NCBI RefSeq assembly: GCF_022539505.1 | Contig: NC_061510.1 | Location: 94,256,292 to 94,320,291 of the forward strand | Origin: Lolium rigidum | Lineage: Eukaryota; Streptophyta; Magnoliopsida; Poales; Poaceae | DNA length: 64,000 bases | Direction: 5' to 3' | In this document: positions 44,863 through 55,459 of the stretch, in pieces | Layout: every line of letters begins with the position of its first letter | Position numbering within the stretch: position 1 is the stretch's first letter | Notes under the pieces: generated by a model | What the model saw: the letters and a program-made list of their open reading frames with translations, nothing else | Database searches by the model: none | Told to the model about the DNA's origin: nothing | Position numbers and translations under genes: made by a program

Positions 44863-47800
44863 TTACTCGTCGATCGTCGGGACGTTGCTGGCACTGCGCC
44901 TGGCGCTGCTGAATGGCCCGGTAACGGTCCGGCCGACGAACTTGCCGGCCTTGGTGATGCTGTTGCCGAACGCGCCTATTCCCGTGCCCACCAGCCCAGC
45001 GCCTGACCCAGCCACGGCGACGCCCGATCCCGCCACGGCTGCTCCCGCCGCGACGCCCGTGCCGGCCACGTTGGTGACCGTGGACGCCACGCCGCCCGCT
45101 GCGTCCGCGGCCCCGCTCACGGCCCCCGTTCCCTCCCTCGTCTTCCGCCGCTCCTCCATCGTCTTCTTCTCCAGCTCCAGCGCCTCCAGGGCCTCCTTCT
45201 TGGTGTACGGGTGGTACAACACCTGCATATACGAATTACACAAAGCTCGATCGAGTTCTTGGTCGTTCCGAAACAATGTGGCAAGTCGAGCGGATGGATG
45301 AGCTTGCCTTGATGGTGAGCACGCCTCTGTCCTTCTTGTCCTTGACCTTGGTGGTGTCCAGGGACGAGAGCAGCTGCAGGTTGATCTCCTGCACGGTCTC
45401 GATTCCCAGGTCGCTCAGGGGCAGCTTGGCGATGCCCAGCCTCTTGTCCTGCTTCAGACTGTCCTCGTCGAACACCTCCAGGATGATGTGCTGCGTCTCC
45501 TTGTCCTCGGCGATGAGCTCGAACGTCTCGTTCCACTCTGGGTTCAGGTTGTCGTCGATCACCCTGGTCTTCTCCTTGAACATGGGCCGTATGAAGAGCA
45601 CCACGTAGGGGTCGGACTTGCCGATCAGCTCCTTGTTCTTGAGCGACTCCGCTCGCACCACCGTCACCGTCACCCTCCCCTGCGGCTTTAGCTCCAGATC
45701 ACTGCACGGACACATGTCAAAATACCATTGTCATCCTGGCACTCTAATTTCACAGATCGTATATATACAACTCCTGGATGAGAACTGTAAAATTAATGGA
45801 ACCTTATGTCGACATCAACTCCCCCTATCGGGATGACTATTCTGTGTGGCCACTGGAGCATGTCAGTGATCAGTGATGCCACCGTATCCTACAAAAGGGA
45901 GAAATGGCCTACTACTTATCATGTGTAGAAACAGATAATGCAAGCAGCACGAATGGGAGAAAGAAACTCGTCGCATACGTCGATCATGTCTGAAAGTCCA
46001 GGCATCGCCGTCAGGCTTCCGCCGACTGCCTTCAGTATGTAATCGATTCTTGGTTTTGGCTGCAAGTGATGCAAAGAAAACCGTTTACGTCGTCAACAAA
46101 CTAATCCACGGAGAAAGCAATAATGTTCATGGATTCATGACTGGAGAAGCTAAGAAACGCACCTCTGCCAGAAGAGCAACGACAACAGCAGAGATGCAAG
46201 GTATCTCCTCAGACAATTGGAAGACAACACGGATGATGGTGAACACCTGAAGGTTCTTGAACTGTATCCATGCGGAGTAAAAATAAATTAGGGTTGTTTA
46301 TCCAGTGTAATTTGAATTTCTTGTGCTACTTGCACCTGATGAAAAGTGAAAAACTACAGAAAAATTAAGCAGGCCAATTTCGTCAGGCTGACCTGAATTG
46401 GGAGTGAAGCAACTAGAGTTTCAACTGCAAGTATGATATTCGGATCCCCACCCCACTTGAAGTCAACGTCCATTGTGATTTGCCCTTTCTTGAAGCTCTG
46501 AACCCGAATGCCTGGAAAATACAAGACCAGACATCTTCAGAAGCCTTTAGGAGAAGATCCTTATCTTCTAGTTTAATACTGTAGAACTGAGACCACTTCA
46601 TTTCTGCAACCTTCAATTTTGGGTGGAACAGTTCCAAGTGAGAGTCTGCTGAACTTCAGCGAGGATATTCCTGCCGGTCGATAATCGTCGAGTATAGGCT
46701 CGACAGAATCCCTGATGACCATGGTTGCTGCCTGTAACCAAATGCAACTGCATATCAGAAGAAATGTTAACAGCAAAAACGTAAGTAGTTTTAGAGCTTC
46801 AATGTAACTCTATGGAGATCTTGCCAACAGTTTTCTGAATGAACAATGAGAAGTTACTTGTATGTACCTCCTCAACAAAGGGCCAGAGCTTGCTTAACTT
46901 TCTGTTGAGCCATTTAACCTGAAGAAGAAAATCAAATTGCTAAGGTACGAATTCAAGAAAAAACATCAGGTAAGTATATCTTGCAAGGAAAACAGTCCTT
47001 GGTAGTTGGTACCATAGCAAAAACAACTCAGTTGGAAAGTACCATCCAGTGTGTCAAGGGTATCATCCTGGGACCACATGTCATCCTCCTATTGGATGGT
47101 ATTTTTTGTCTAATTATAATTATAATGATATTGAGGTGATTTTTCCTGATGTATTGAATATGTATAAAAGTTGAGGATATGATATTTTTCTTGTATGAAC
47201 TACAAAGGTCAACTTCTTGGCATTATTTTCCGTTTTGAGAGACACTGAGTACAAATGCCTAATGGAGCTTGTGCTTGTCCATATTTTGGATGTTATGATT
47301 CATCAGGAGCATCAAAAGACCAAAGTAAGTAGTACTTCACCTGGTCATATTCCGGGAATGAGATCCACTGAGGGAGATTGTCTCCACATATTTTCTTCAA
47401 ATCTTCACGGTTGAGAGATCCAAGTACATTGATATCGGCAGCCTGTTTGAAAACGAATTTTATTCATAGACTTATCAGAAACTAATCTGCACACACAAAA
47501 CTACACTTTAATGTATAAAACCCATTTTATCAGCAGTATCAAAAAGAGTGAACTCTCTGTTTCGTTATCCTTGTGTAATGAAATCCGACCCAGTGAGGTC
47601 GTTTGGAAAAAAAATCAAAAAGAGTGAACTAAATGGAATTCCCAGAATGAATCTACTCTACCGCGTGGCCGTCAGAAACGTAGACTTGACACAAATTTCA
47701 TCCCCCAAAGTTGAAACTTCATATGCAGGAAAGCATTTTACAGGCAAAAATAATCAACAACTAATCCTGAGAAAATGTTCTTAAGCCTGAAATTTTCCAG

Positions 47801-48027
47801 CGATTCAACGGAGGCTCCAACCTAAACATATCTACGATAGGATTTCAACAGATCAACGGAGGGTCCAAACGTCGCAAGACTGCACGGATCAATCAATCTA
47901 CAGTACGTGTAGGTGCACTTGCCTTGGTGCTGCGTTTGGCGGCGCGGCGATTCATGGCGTGCGCCAAGCCGAAGATGAGGGCGACGCCGGCGATGAGTCC
48001 CATGAAGATCCCCGATATGAACCCCAT
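44863..48027 (-). CDS. CLB1: CLB1/NTMC2T4-type synaptotagmin-like C2 protein, ten exons, 505 aa
   Basis: Exons on the minus strand: 48027-47923, 47442-47341, 46918-46868, 46731-46611, 46511-46393, 46261-46163, 46059-45979, 45888-45803, 45701-45308, 45222-44863. The joined frame is open to TAA (44863-44865). Domains: an N-terminal membrane anchor (residues about 3-24), an SMP lipid-transfer domain (about 70-250, with KLWPFVEEA and [11 protein letters not shown]), one C2 domain (about 255-385) with acidic loop residues Asp285, Asp333 and Asp335, a charged helix (about 395-415) and a Gly/Ala/Val-rich tail ending VPTIDE. Order, length (Arabidopsis CLB1 is about 510 aa) and single C2 match plant CLB1, also called NTMC2T4/SYT7, a membrane-anchored calcium/lipid-binding protein. 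Glu279 replaces one usual loop-1 Asp, as in that family. Introns 1 and 9 use GC-AG splice sites. It appears intact. Confidence 0.95.
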
Positions 48028-48218
48028 TTCTCCTCTCTATCGATCGCCCGGATGGTGAACAGGCTGGGGAACGTAAAAGATCGTAGGATCCTCGATCCAA
48101 ATTCTATTGATTGATGTTCGCTAACGCTCCATTTGGGGGCGAGTTTTCCGCGTGCAGCAACGTGCGATTGGTGGAGATGGCTGCGATCACGCTTGCTTCT
48201 GCATGGTCGGGTCCGTGC

Positions 48219-48229
48219 ACGCTTTTTAT
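48219..48229 (-). promoter_or_regulatory. candidate TATA-like box of CLB1
   Basis: The minus strand reads CTAAATAAAAAG here, about 190 bp upstream of the ATG at 48027, with a CCAAT-type word (minus CCAATCGCAC, about 48163) between it and the gene. Weak evidence. Confidence 0.25.
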
Positions 48230-48513
48230 TTAGTAGTTTTGACGCGTCAGGGTGCCCCAGTGATCGATGAGCTCGATCGGCTCAAGGGTGAATGTAACGA
48301 CATTCTTAAGGGGCGGCCTTAGCTGGCGCTCGGCCGCCAGGTTTTTATTGAGCGATCGGTTTCCGACAGCTTAAGTAGCATGCAAGGGAATGGACCACCT
48401 TTTCTTCTCTCTCCTCACGTCACGTGCATTCCTAATTAGCGTGGCTAATCACCGCATGCAAATTTAGGGTTACCCATCCAATATATGTAGCAGAAACCAT
48501 TGTTTAAAATGAT
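48230..48513. other. upstream flank of CLB1
   Basis: No gene. GC-rich inverted words GGCGGCC / GGCCGCC lie around 48311-48345. Confidence 0.4.
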
Positions 48514-49610
48514 TTATCTTTCAAACGGCAACTCCAAATTAAGATTCGCTTTCACCAATAAATCCGTCTCGACGAGATCTTCAAAACTAGCACTCATTTT
48601 AATATGTTTCGACAAACTTTTTTTTCTGGCTAAAAGTTATCAAGCCTCTCTATTCGAATAATCAACCCCTCCATACTTGAGTGATCAACGGTAAATGTAT
48701 AAAATTATCAACCTGGTGCAGGGTATTGAGGGAAAGTTCTGCATGCAAGCACAAATAGACGAATCTGCTGATGTCAGCGGAATCTTTTCCAAATTTCAAA
48801 CTTCAAAACGTTTTAACTTTCAAACGACAACTCCAAATTAAGATCCGCTTTCACCAATAAATCCGTCTCGACGAGATCTTCAAAATTAGCACCCATGTTA
48901 ATATGTTTTGAGAAACTTTTTTTCTGGCTAAAAGTTATCAAGCCTCTCTATTTGAATAATCAACCCCCCGTACTTGAGTGATCAACGGTAAATATATAAA
49001 ATTATCAACCTGGTGCAGGGTATTAAGTGAAAGTTCTGCATGCAAGCACAAATAGACGAATCTGCTGATGTCAGCGGAATCTTTTCCAAATTTCCAAATT
49101 CAAAATGTTTTAACTTTCAAACGACAACTCCAAATTAAGATCCGCTTTCACCAATAAATCCGTCTCGACGAGATCTTCAAAACTAGTACCCATGTTAATA
49201 TGTTTCAGGAAACTTTTTTTCTACCTAAAAGTTATCAAGCCTCTCTATTTGAATAATCAACCCCTCCGTACTTGAGTGATCAACGGTAAATGTATAAAAT
49301 TATCAACCTAGTGCAGGGTATTGAGTGAAAATTCTGCATGCATGCACAAAAAGACGAATCTGCTGATGTCAGCGAAATCTTTTCCAAATTTGAAAATTCA
49401 AAACGTTTTAACTTTCAAATGACAACTCCAAATTAAGATTCGCTTTCACCAATAAATCCATCTCGACGAGATCTTCAAAACTAGCACCCATGTTGATATG
49501 TTTCGAGAAACTTTTTTTCGTGCTAAAAGTTATCAAGCCTCTCTGTTTTGAATAATCAACCCCTCCGTACTTGAGTGATCAACGTTAAATGTATAAAATT
49601 ATCAACCCCA
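48514..49610 (+). repeat. about 298-bp tandem array, 3.6 units
   Basis: The word ACTCCAAATTAAGAT recurs at 48531, 48830, 49127 and 49425 (steps 299, 297 and 298). Each unit contains CACCAATAAATCCGTCTCGA, AAAGTTATCAAGCCTCTCTA and CTTGAGTGATCAACGGTAAA. Units differ by only a few percent. Confidence 0.95.
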
Positions 49611-50200
49611 AAGTTAATTTTATTTTAAACACTGTAGCGAATATTTTTTAGTTTAGAAGGTATCAACCCGGTGTCCTGTTATTTATCAACAGTAAAAATA
49701 ATAACTACCAACCCTAAAAATCTAACTTCATTTCGAATATTTTGGAGACTCTTTTTAGTTTACAAGTTATCAACCCTGTGCTCCGTTATTTATCAATGGT
49801 AATTATAAAAAAACTACCAACCCTAAAAAGTATTTCATTTAGAATATTTTAGCGAACATTTTTTTATTTTACAAGCTATCAACCTGGTGCCTCGTTATTT
49901 ATCAACTGTAAAAATAAATAAATAATAACCCTAAAAAGTATTTCATTTACAATATTTTAGCGACTCTATTTTAGTTTACAAGCAATCAACCCGGTGACCC
50001 GCTATTTATCAATGGTAAATATAAATAAATATCAACCCTAATTTTTTTATTTAATTTAAAATATGTAGCGACTGTTTTTTGTTTACAAGTTATCAACCCG
50101 GTGCCCCGTTATTTATCAACGGTAAATATAAATACCTAGCAACCCTAAAAAATAAATTTCATTTAGAAATTTTAGCAACTTTTGTTAGCTTACAACTTAA
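49611..50200 (+). repeat. about 107-bp tandem array, 5 units
   Basis: TATTTATCAA recurs at about 49680, 49787, 49896, 50003 and 50110. Units carry TTTACAAGTTATCAACCCGG and the TATCAA..GTAAAT.TA words of the preceding array, so this array looks derived from part of the 298-bp unit but has diverged further. Confidence 0.9.
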
Positions 50201-50854
50201 AAACAGTACTTAATTTGAGTAGCAAGTGGTAGTTCATTTGAGTTGCAAGTGGATCTTCCCACCCGTTATTTTCCCCCTTAAAAACCACTGGCCCGAAAAA
50301 GGGATTTAAAAAAATTAATCCAAAAAACATGAATTACCGTACGAAATAACAACATAAAGGGAATTGAAAAAAAAAGAGAATTGTCAAAAGGGAATTGCAA
50401 ATAAAGAGAATTGAAAGTATGCGTCCTGCTGAAAAAAAAGAGCGAGATGCTCTGTGCATGCATGCAGCAACTTGTGAGAGCTAGCCTCGTGCTGAAAAGT
50501 TGGCTCATTAAATGCAAACCTATGAGATACTTTATGCATGCATGCAGTGTGAACGCTCTTGGTTGTATGTAACTTGCAAATGAGTACGTGAGTTGTTAGT
50601 GTGAACACAAAGCTACATGTGAACGTAATTAAACACTACAAAACAAAAAGGAAATTGATTTCGCGCATGGCGCGAGCGCTGCCGCGCCAAGGAAAGTGAT
50701 CGCTCCAGCGATCGATTGCCAGGAAGGGAATTTGATTCTTAAGGTACGAAAATTGGGAAGATGGACGCTGACAGGTGGGACCAAGTGTTACATCAAAACA
50801 AAGGGGCCTATTGAGATGTTCCATGTTGTTGTATCTTAGAAATGTAACCATTAG
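50201..50854. other. intergenic, nothing identified
   Basis: AT-rich; contains a CGCGCATGGCGCGAGCGCTG patch (about 50662). No gene seen. Confidence 0.4.
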
Positions 50855-51250
50855 AGCAACTCTAACAGTGACTGGAAAACAGGCCGAAACCGAAAAATCC
50901 CGGCGAAAATACAGGTTCAGGCTGAAAGAGACCTAGAACGGAGCCCGAACTCGCGACCTTGCCAATAAAACGAGTTCGGGGGCCCGAGAAACTCGACAGG
51001 CCGCCCCGTATTAAAACGGGCCACGGAGTAGAGTTCGGTTTCCAAACCCTACTCCCCCTGCCGCTACCACTCCCTCCGCCGCCAGCCTCCTCTCCGGCGA
51101 GCGATCTAGCTCACAGCAGCCTACCTTCGCCCCAGCTCCGCGACGCCATGGCCTCGTGTGGTGGCTCTGCAGGGTCTCTTCCGTCTTGGCTGAACAAGCG
51201 GTCGACGTCGCCATGGCCACGTGTGGTGGCTCTGCAGGGTCTCCTCCTAT
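50855..51250 (+). mobile_element. PIF/Harbinger-type element fragment, same family as 23240-24283
   Basis: The left end GAGCAACTCTAACAGTGACT follows TTA. Downstream it shares GGCCGCCCCGTATTAAAACG, GGGCCACGGA and GGTTTCCAAACCCTACTCCC with the element upstream of the GDSL gene. The right end is not found. A local duplication of a TGTGGTGGCTCTGCAGGGTC block (about 51159 and 51223, 64 bp apart) lies inside. Confidence 0.55.
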
Positions 51251-51609
51251 TACAACCCATTATTTCTTCTACTGAACTGCGTTATAGAGAAACCTGAACA
51301 AGGTCAGGCTCGATGCAAATTCGGTGCTACCAAATGAGAAAACAAGACGACGAGAGAGGATTGGGGCTTGGAGCCGAGCAATGCAACGATTGGGGAGCTC
51401 GTTATCATTACAATCACATATAATACACTCGAAAGCGTTAGAAGGAACTAAAACATACAAGACAACACATGAACCCAATGCATACTTCGAAACATGTACA
51501 ATAGTGTGTGTGCCATCACATTGGCCTTCCGTCTAATCTCGCGAACTTAACCCCTCCTCTCCCCCTCCCTCGAATTTTGTTGCACCATTTTTGCATCGCT
51601 TGAATCTTG
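51251..51609. other. intergenic, nothing identified
   Basis: Short open readings on both strands, none recognisable. Confidence 0.4.
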
Positions 51610-53885
51610 AGATCTCCAAACATGAAGCAACAATGATCAAGTGATGCATTCTGGCATGAGTGGAGCTTGAAGAGTTATCATCAAGGTCAAGCGGGATGTG
51701 CAAGGCAAAGGTATGGCCTTGCTAGGTTTTCCTTTTACCGGTCTCAAGGTGGTTGTTTGGAGACCGGGTTATAGGATAGATAGCCGCACTATCAAGAGGG
51801 GCTTTCGGTTGGGTAACTTGATCACACCGTCTTAGTGAGCTCAACCCTTTGCATACTTTGCATATCCCCATTACTTCTTGGTGTTTCTCTATGTGAGGTT
51901 CTTGAGCTTGTTGCTAGCTTTACAACAAGTCCAAGTTCATCAAAAACGGAATCCGCATGCATCTTCTATTGCGTTTTCGAGTTTGGACGTCTTCACCGTT
52001 TCTTGACGGTGGGAGACTCCCTCTCTAGAATCTCTAAAAATATCCTGTGAGGAGTGTCCATATTTCCAGTTTTTGTTGGGGTTCTATTTGTCGTTATCTT
52101 TCCAGCAAAATTGGTTTCATGTCAATCGGAGTTCGGGAGCATTTTCTGTTTAAAAGAAAAAAAAAAGAAAAGGTCTTCAGGGGTCCTGCATTTTCCGGTT
52201 CCACGCCCGACAGTGCAGGCTGTCTCACCGGCTGGCCCGGCGCCGACTGGCCCTAGGACCGGTGTCATCCGGGCTAGGGATGGCACCCGCAGGGTATGGG
52301 TACGGGTAGAGCCATCCCATACCCGTACCCATCGCCTTAAATCTTACCCATTACCCGTACCCATACCCGTCAATGGGTACAAGTTTTTCCCATCCCCGTC
52401 ACCCGACAGGGTAAATGGGTACCCGCGGGTAAAAATACCCGCGCTTATAACACATCAAATTTATCAAAAAAAATATGAGATGAGGTGAAACAATCCTAAA
52501 TAGTGGCCTGATCCTCACTAACCTACCATGAATTGTTAGACCAGAAAGCGTGAGGTTCAGCCTAGCAACGTGAAGACGTGATTAGGGGGAAATTAAGTAG
52601 TTTAGAATATTATGATGACCCACTAGTTAAATTTAGATGGGTAAATGGGTATGTGGGTATGGGTTCTACTATCCCATACCCATACCCGCTTTACCCGATG
52701 GGTATGATATTTTTCCATTTACAAACCCATGGGTAATATTTTATCCCATACCCGTACTCTTATTGGGTTTTTACCCGGCGGGTACGCGGGTCATGGGTAC
52801 CCATTGCCATCCCTAATCCGGGCACATTCCAGGGAGCCTGGAACCATCGCCCGGTGGCCCGGCGCCAGCCTATGGACCGGACATCCCGGCACACGTCGGC
52901 TCCTGCTCTGGTGACATTCGGGCACATATACTGTGAGCCCTGAAGCCGCCCGGTTCTGGCCCGGCACCTCGCTCGACAGCTACCGGCTAGCCCGGTCTGA
53001 GACCCGGGAGGACTGGGTGTCCCACCGGCCGGTCCGGCGCCACGCCCGGTGAACCGGGTGGGTCGTTTTTCTGCCCGCTGTTCTCCCCAACGGTTATATT
53101 TTCCTTTGCGCTATAAATAGCCCTTCTTCCACCTTGGGCTGAGTAAGTTCTTACACTCTCTCTCCTCCATTGTTGACTTTGAAGAACTTGCCCTATCTCT
53201 TGATTCCCCCATGATTCTTGCTCATTCTTGAGGGATCTAAGAGAGGAGATCTAGATCTACAATCCCCACCAATCCATTTCTCCTCTAAGTGAAGGGAACC
53301 CTTTGGATCGATCTTGGAGTCATTTGTTGATTTCCTCTTTATTCTTCCTCTCTAATCTCATCCTAGCATTTGTTGCTTTGGTGGGATTTGAGTGTGAAGG
53401 ATTTGAACACCTCTAGTGTTCTTCCTTTGCATCATTGCATAGTGTTGAGCCCTCCACCACGATTAGTTCGAGTGAGAGACCGTGAGCTTGTTACTCTTGG
53501 AGGGAGACCTCCTAGTTGGCTTGGCGGTTGGTGCTCCAGTGATCTCTTCAAGAAAGATTGTGAAGAGGCCCGGGCTTCTCCTTCGTGGAGCTTGTGAAGT
53601 GGTTTGGAGCTTGCCATCTCTGGAGTGGAGGAAAAGCTAACCATAAGAAAAGGACCATTATCCTTCGTGGGTTTGGCTCGAAGAATAGGGTGAGCCTTCG
53701 TGGCGTTGAGGAATCCTTCGTGGGACCTCCACCCCTCCAAACGTGACGTACCTTCTTGCAAAGGAAGGGAACACGGGAATACATCCTCGTCTCCGCGTGC
53801 CTCGGTTATTTCTATGCCCGAGCTGACTTTCCTTGTGATAGCCATCTAGCTTAAAGTATCTATTATATCTTGCTATCACTTGTTG

Positions 53886-53888
<3 letters not shown>
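51610..53888 (+). mobile_element. 2-kb LTR-like repeat, copy B, inverse of 10262-12240
   Basis: It matches copy A in reverse complement from the ATGAAGCAACAATGATCA word (about 51620) to the TATCACTTGTTGTTCAT word at 53872-53888. A TATA box GCTATAAATAGCCC lies at 53108-53121 in + orientation. It is interrupted by a hAT MITE at 52275-52815 and lacks about 40 bp found in copy A (about 11480-11520). Its right end is broken at the (TA)n tract, where younger elements sit. Confidence 0.7.
52275..52815. mobile_element. hAT-type MITE, 541 bp, TSD ATCCGGGC
   Basis: The ends TAGGGATGGCA and TGCCATCCCTA are exact inverses, and ATCCGGGC flanks both sides (52267-52274 and 52816-52823). The interior is built of TACCCGTACCC / GGGTACGGGTA words. 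The 8-bp duplication is the hAT signature. The same site without the insertion is present in copy A at 11542-11549 (reverse complement GCCCGGAT). Confidence 0.97.

Positions 53889-53927
<39 letters not shown>
53889..53927. repeat. (TA)n microsatellite, left of a MITE
   Basis: About 19 uninterrupted TA units. The corresponding tract in copy A (10441-10453) has only about 6 units. Confidence 0.95.
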
Positions 53928-53929
<2 letters not shown>

Positions 53930-54300
53930 ATAAATACTTCCTACTCCTGGGTGTAACTACACCCACGTCTCATATACTACCATACGGAAGTATATAACAT
54001 ACTTTATTGGTTTGAGTATGTTCGTACACTATATCTAAGATACTCCATACCAACTTTGGTGGGAAAAAATTAAATACACCCATAGTTTGCACTATATATA
54101 CAAAATACATGCATATTTATACGTAAAAAAATAGTGTACGTAAAAAAGTGTACATACTACCTACAAAGTAGTATATATACTACCAAAATATTCTTATATA
54201 CTTCATACTACATGTATATACTCTTCGGTATGATAGATACTACCTAGATTGTGTGAAACACACGTGGGAGTAACTACACCCGGGTGTAGCATGAATATGT

Positions 54301-54302
<2 letters not shown>
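53928..54302. mobile_element. MITE embedded in a (TA)n tract (Micron-like arrangement)
   Basis: The left end GGATAAATACTTCCTACTCC with GGGTGTAACTACACCC is matched in inverse by GGGAGTAACTACACCCGGGT and ATGAATATGTCC at the right. Both sides abut TA repeats. The 375-bp length and lack of an ORF fit a MITE. The (TA)n context recalls the Micron MITEs of rice. Confidence 0.7.

Positions 54303-54362
<60 letters not shown>
54303..54362. repeat. (TA)n microsatellite, right of the MITE
   Basis: About 30 uninterrupted TA units between the MITE and the large GTACTTC element. Confidence 0.95.
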
Positions 54363-54364
<2 letters not shown>

Positions 54365-54369
54365 AGCAC

Positions 54370-54393
54370 TATTCTGCAACCGGTTGCAGAATA
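54370..54393. repeat. 24-bp perfect palindrome at the left end of the large element
   Basis: The core TTCTGCAACCGGTTGCAGAA extends two bases further on each side. It is followed by ATATTCTGAGCACC, a word that recurs at 60463 and, inverted, near 59940. Confidence 0.95.
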
Positions 54394-54489
54394 ATATTCT
54401 GAGCACCGACTTGAACTTCTCTGGACACAAGGTTGAACTTCCTGGATAAGAGGTTTGACCATTCCGTCGGAACTTACCTGAACTTCCCA

Positions 54490-55150
54490 TTTTCTTGAAA
54501 GCAACTGATTATACTACGATTTTCTCAACCATTTGGCGGAAATGTGCAAATGATATACCGTTGGATAGATAATGAAAAACCGCAACTTTTTCATGTTCAC
54601 AACTTTCGCAGATTATGCACGAATTAAATTTAATTTTAAAAATACGAAAACGCTTCTATATGGCCAGAAAACGAACTTTTAGTTTGATTTTTGAATCGCT
54701 TATCGAAAATTTGCAAATGATATACCGTTGGATAGATAATGAAATTGCGCAACTTTTTCATGTTTTACGTTTTTTCAAAATCCTCACAGTTTTTGAACAA
54801 TTTTGAAAATACCGAAATTCGGACGTACTTAAAAATGAGCGGACGGTAATTTGGATGATTTGTTTCAACCGTTTGTCGGAATGATGCAAATGATATGGCG
54901 TTGGAAAGCTATGGACTAGGCGCAACTTTCTTATTCCAATTGTTTTCTCTAATTCCTTACAGTTTAAGAGAACAACTCGAATTACGGTCCGCCCGTTTTA
55001 TGTGACGGGCACCGAATGATTTTCCCCACGATTTACATGCGGTATATTTAAACAATGCAAATGATATACGGTTGGAAAGGGGTCAAAATGGCGCATCTTT
55101 TTCATATGTACCATTTTAGCCAAATCCGAATGATTTAAAAGTAATTTTAA
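54490..55150 (+). repeat. about 170-bp tandem repeat, 4 diverged units
   Basis: GCAAATGATATACCGTTGGA recurs in variant form at about 54546, 54713, 54886 and 55057, each followed by GCGCAACTTTTTCATGTT-like sequence. Steps are 167, 173 and 171 bp. Confidence 0.85.
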
Positions 55151-55459
55151 ATGTTTTGAAATCATGTTTCCGGTATATTTTGTGGGATAACGATTTGAAT
55201 TTGGTGGATTAGATCCATTTATTTGTTGTAAAATGTTGTAGGTAATGAAACTAGATATATACTCTACCATATAAAGCTTTTTGTGACAATGATTGAAGTG
55301 GTTGGTGATCAAAACGATGAGATTTGGGCAATAAATTTCCGTCCCGCAAAAACAGAGCATTGAACTTCCCTCGACATGAGCTTGTACTGCTCGGGGAACG
55401 AGATTGTACTTCTCGGTGCCGTTTCACGAAACTGTTTAATAAAACTGATACAATTTTAT

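Noticed and set aside
48300..50720. Helitron around the tandem arrays
   Set aside because: GC-rich hairpin-like patches exist at 48311 and 50662, but no TC start, CTRR end with hairpin, or Rep/helicase could be established.
54249..54504. Tyr-Ile repeat proteins
   Set aside because: Translation of (TA)n microsatellite.
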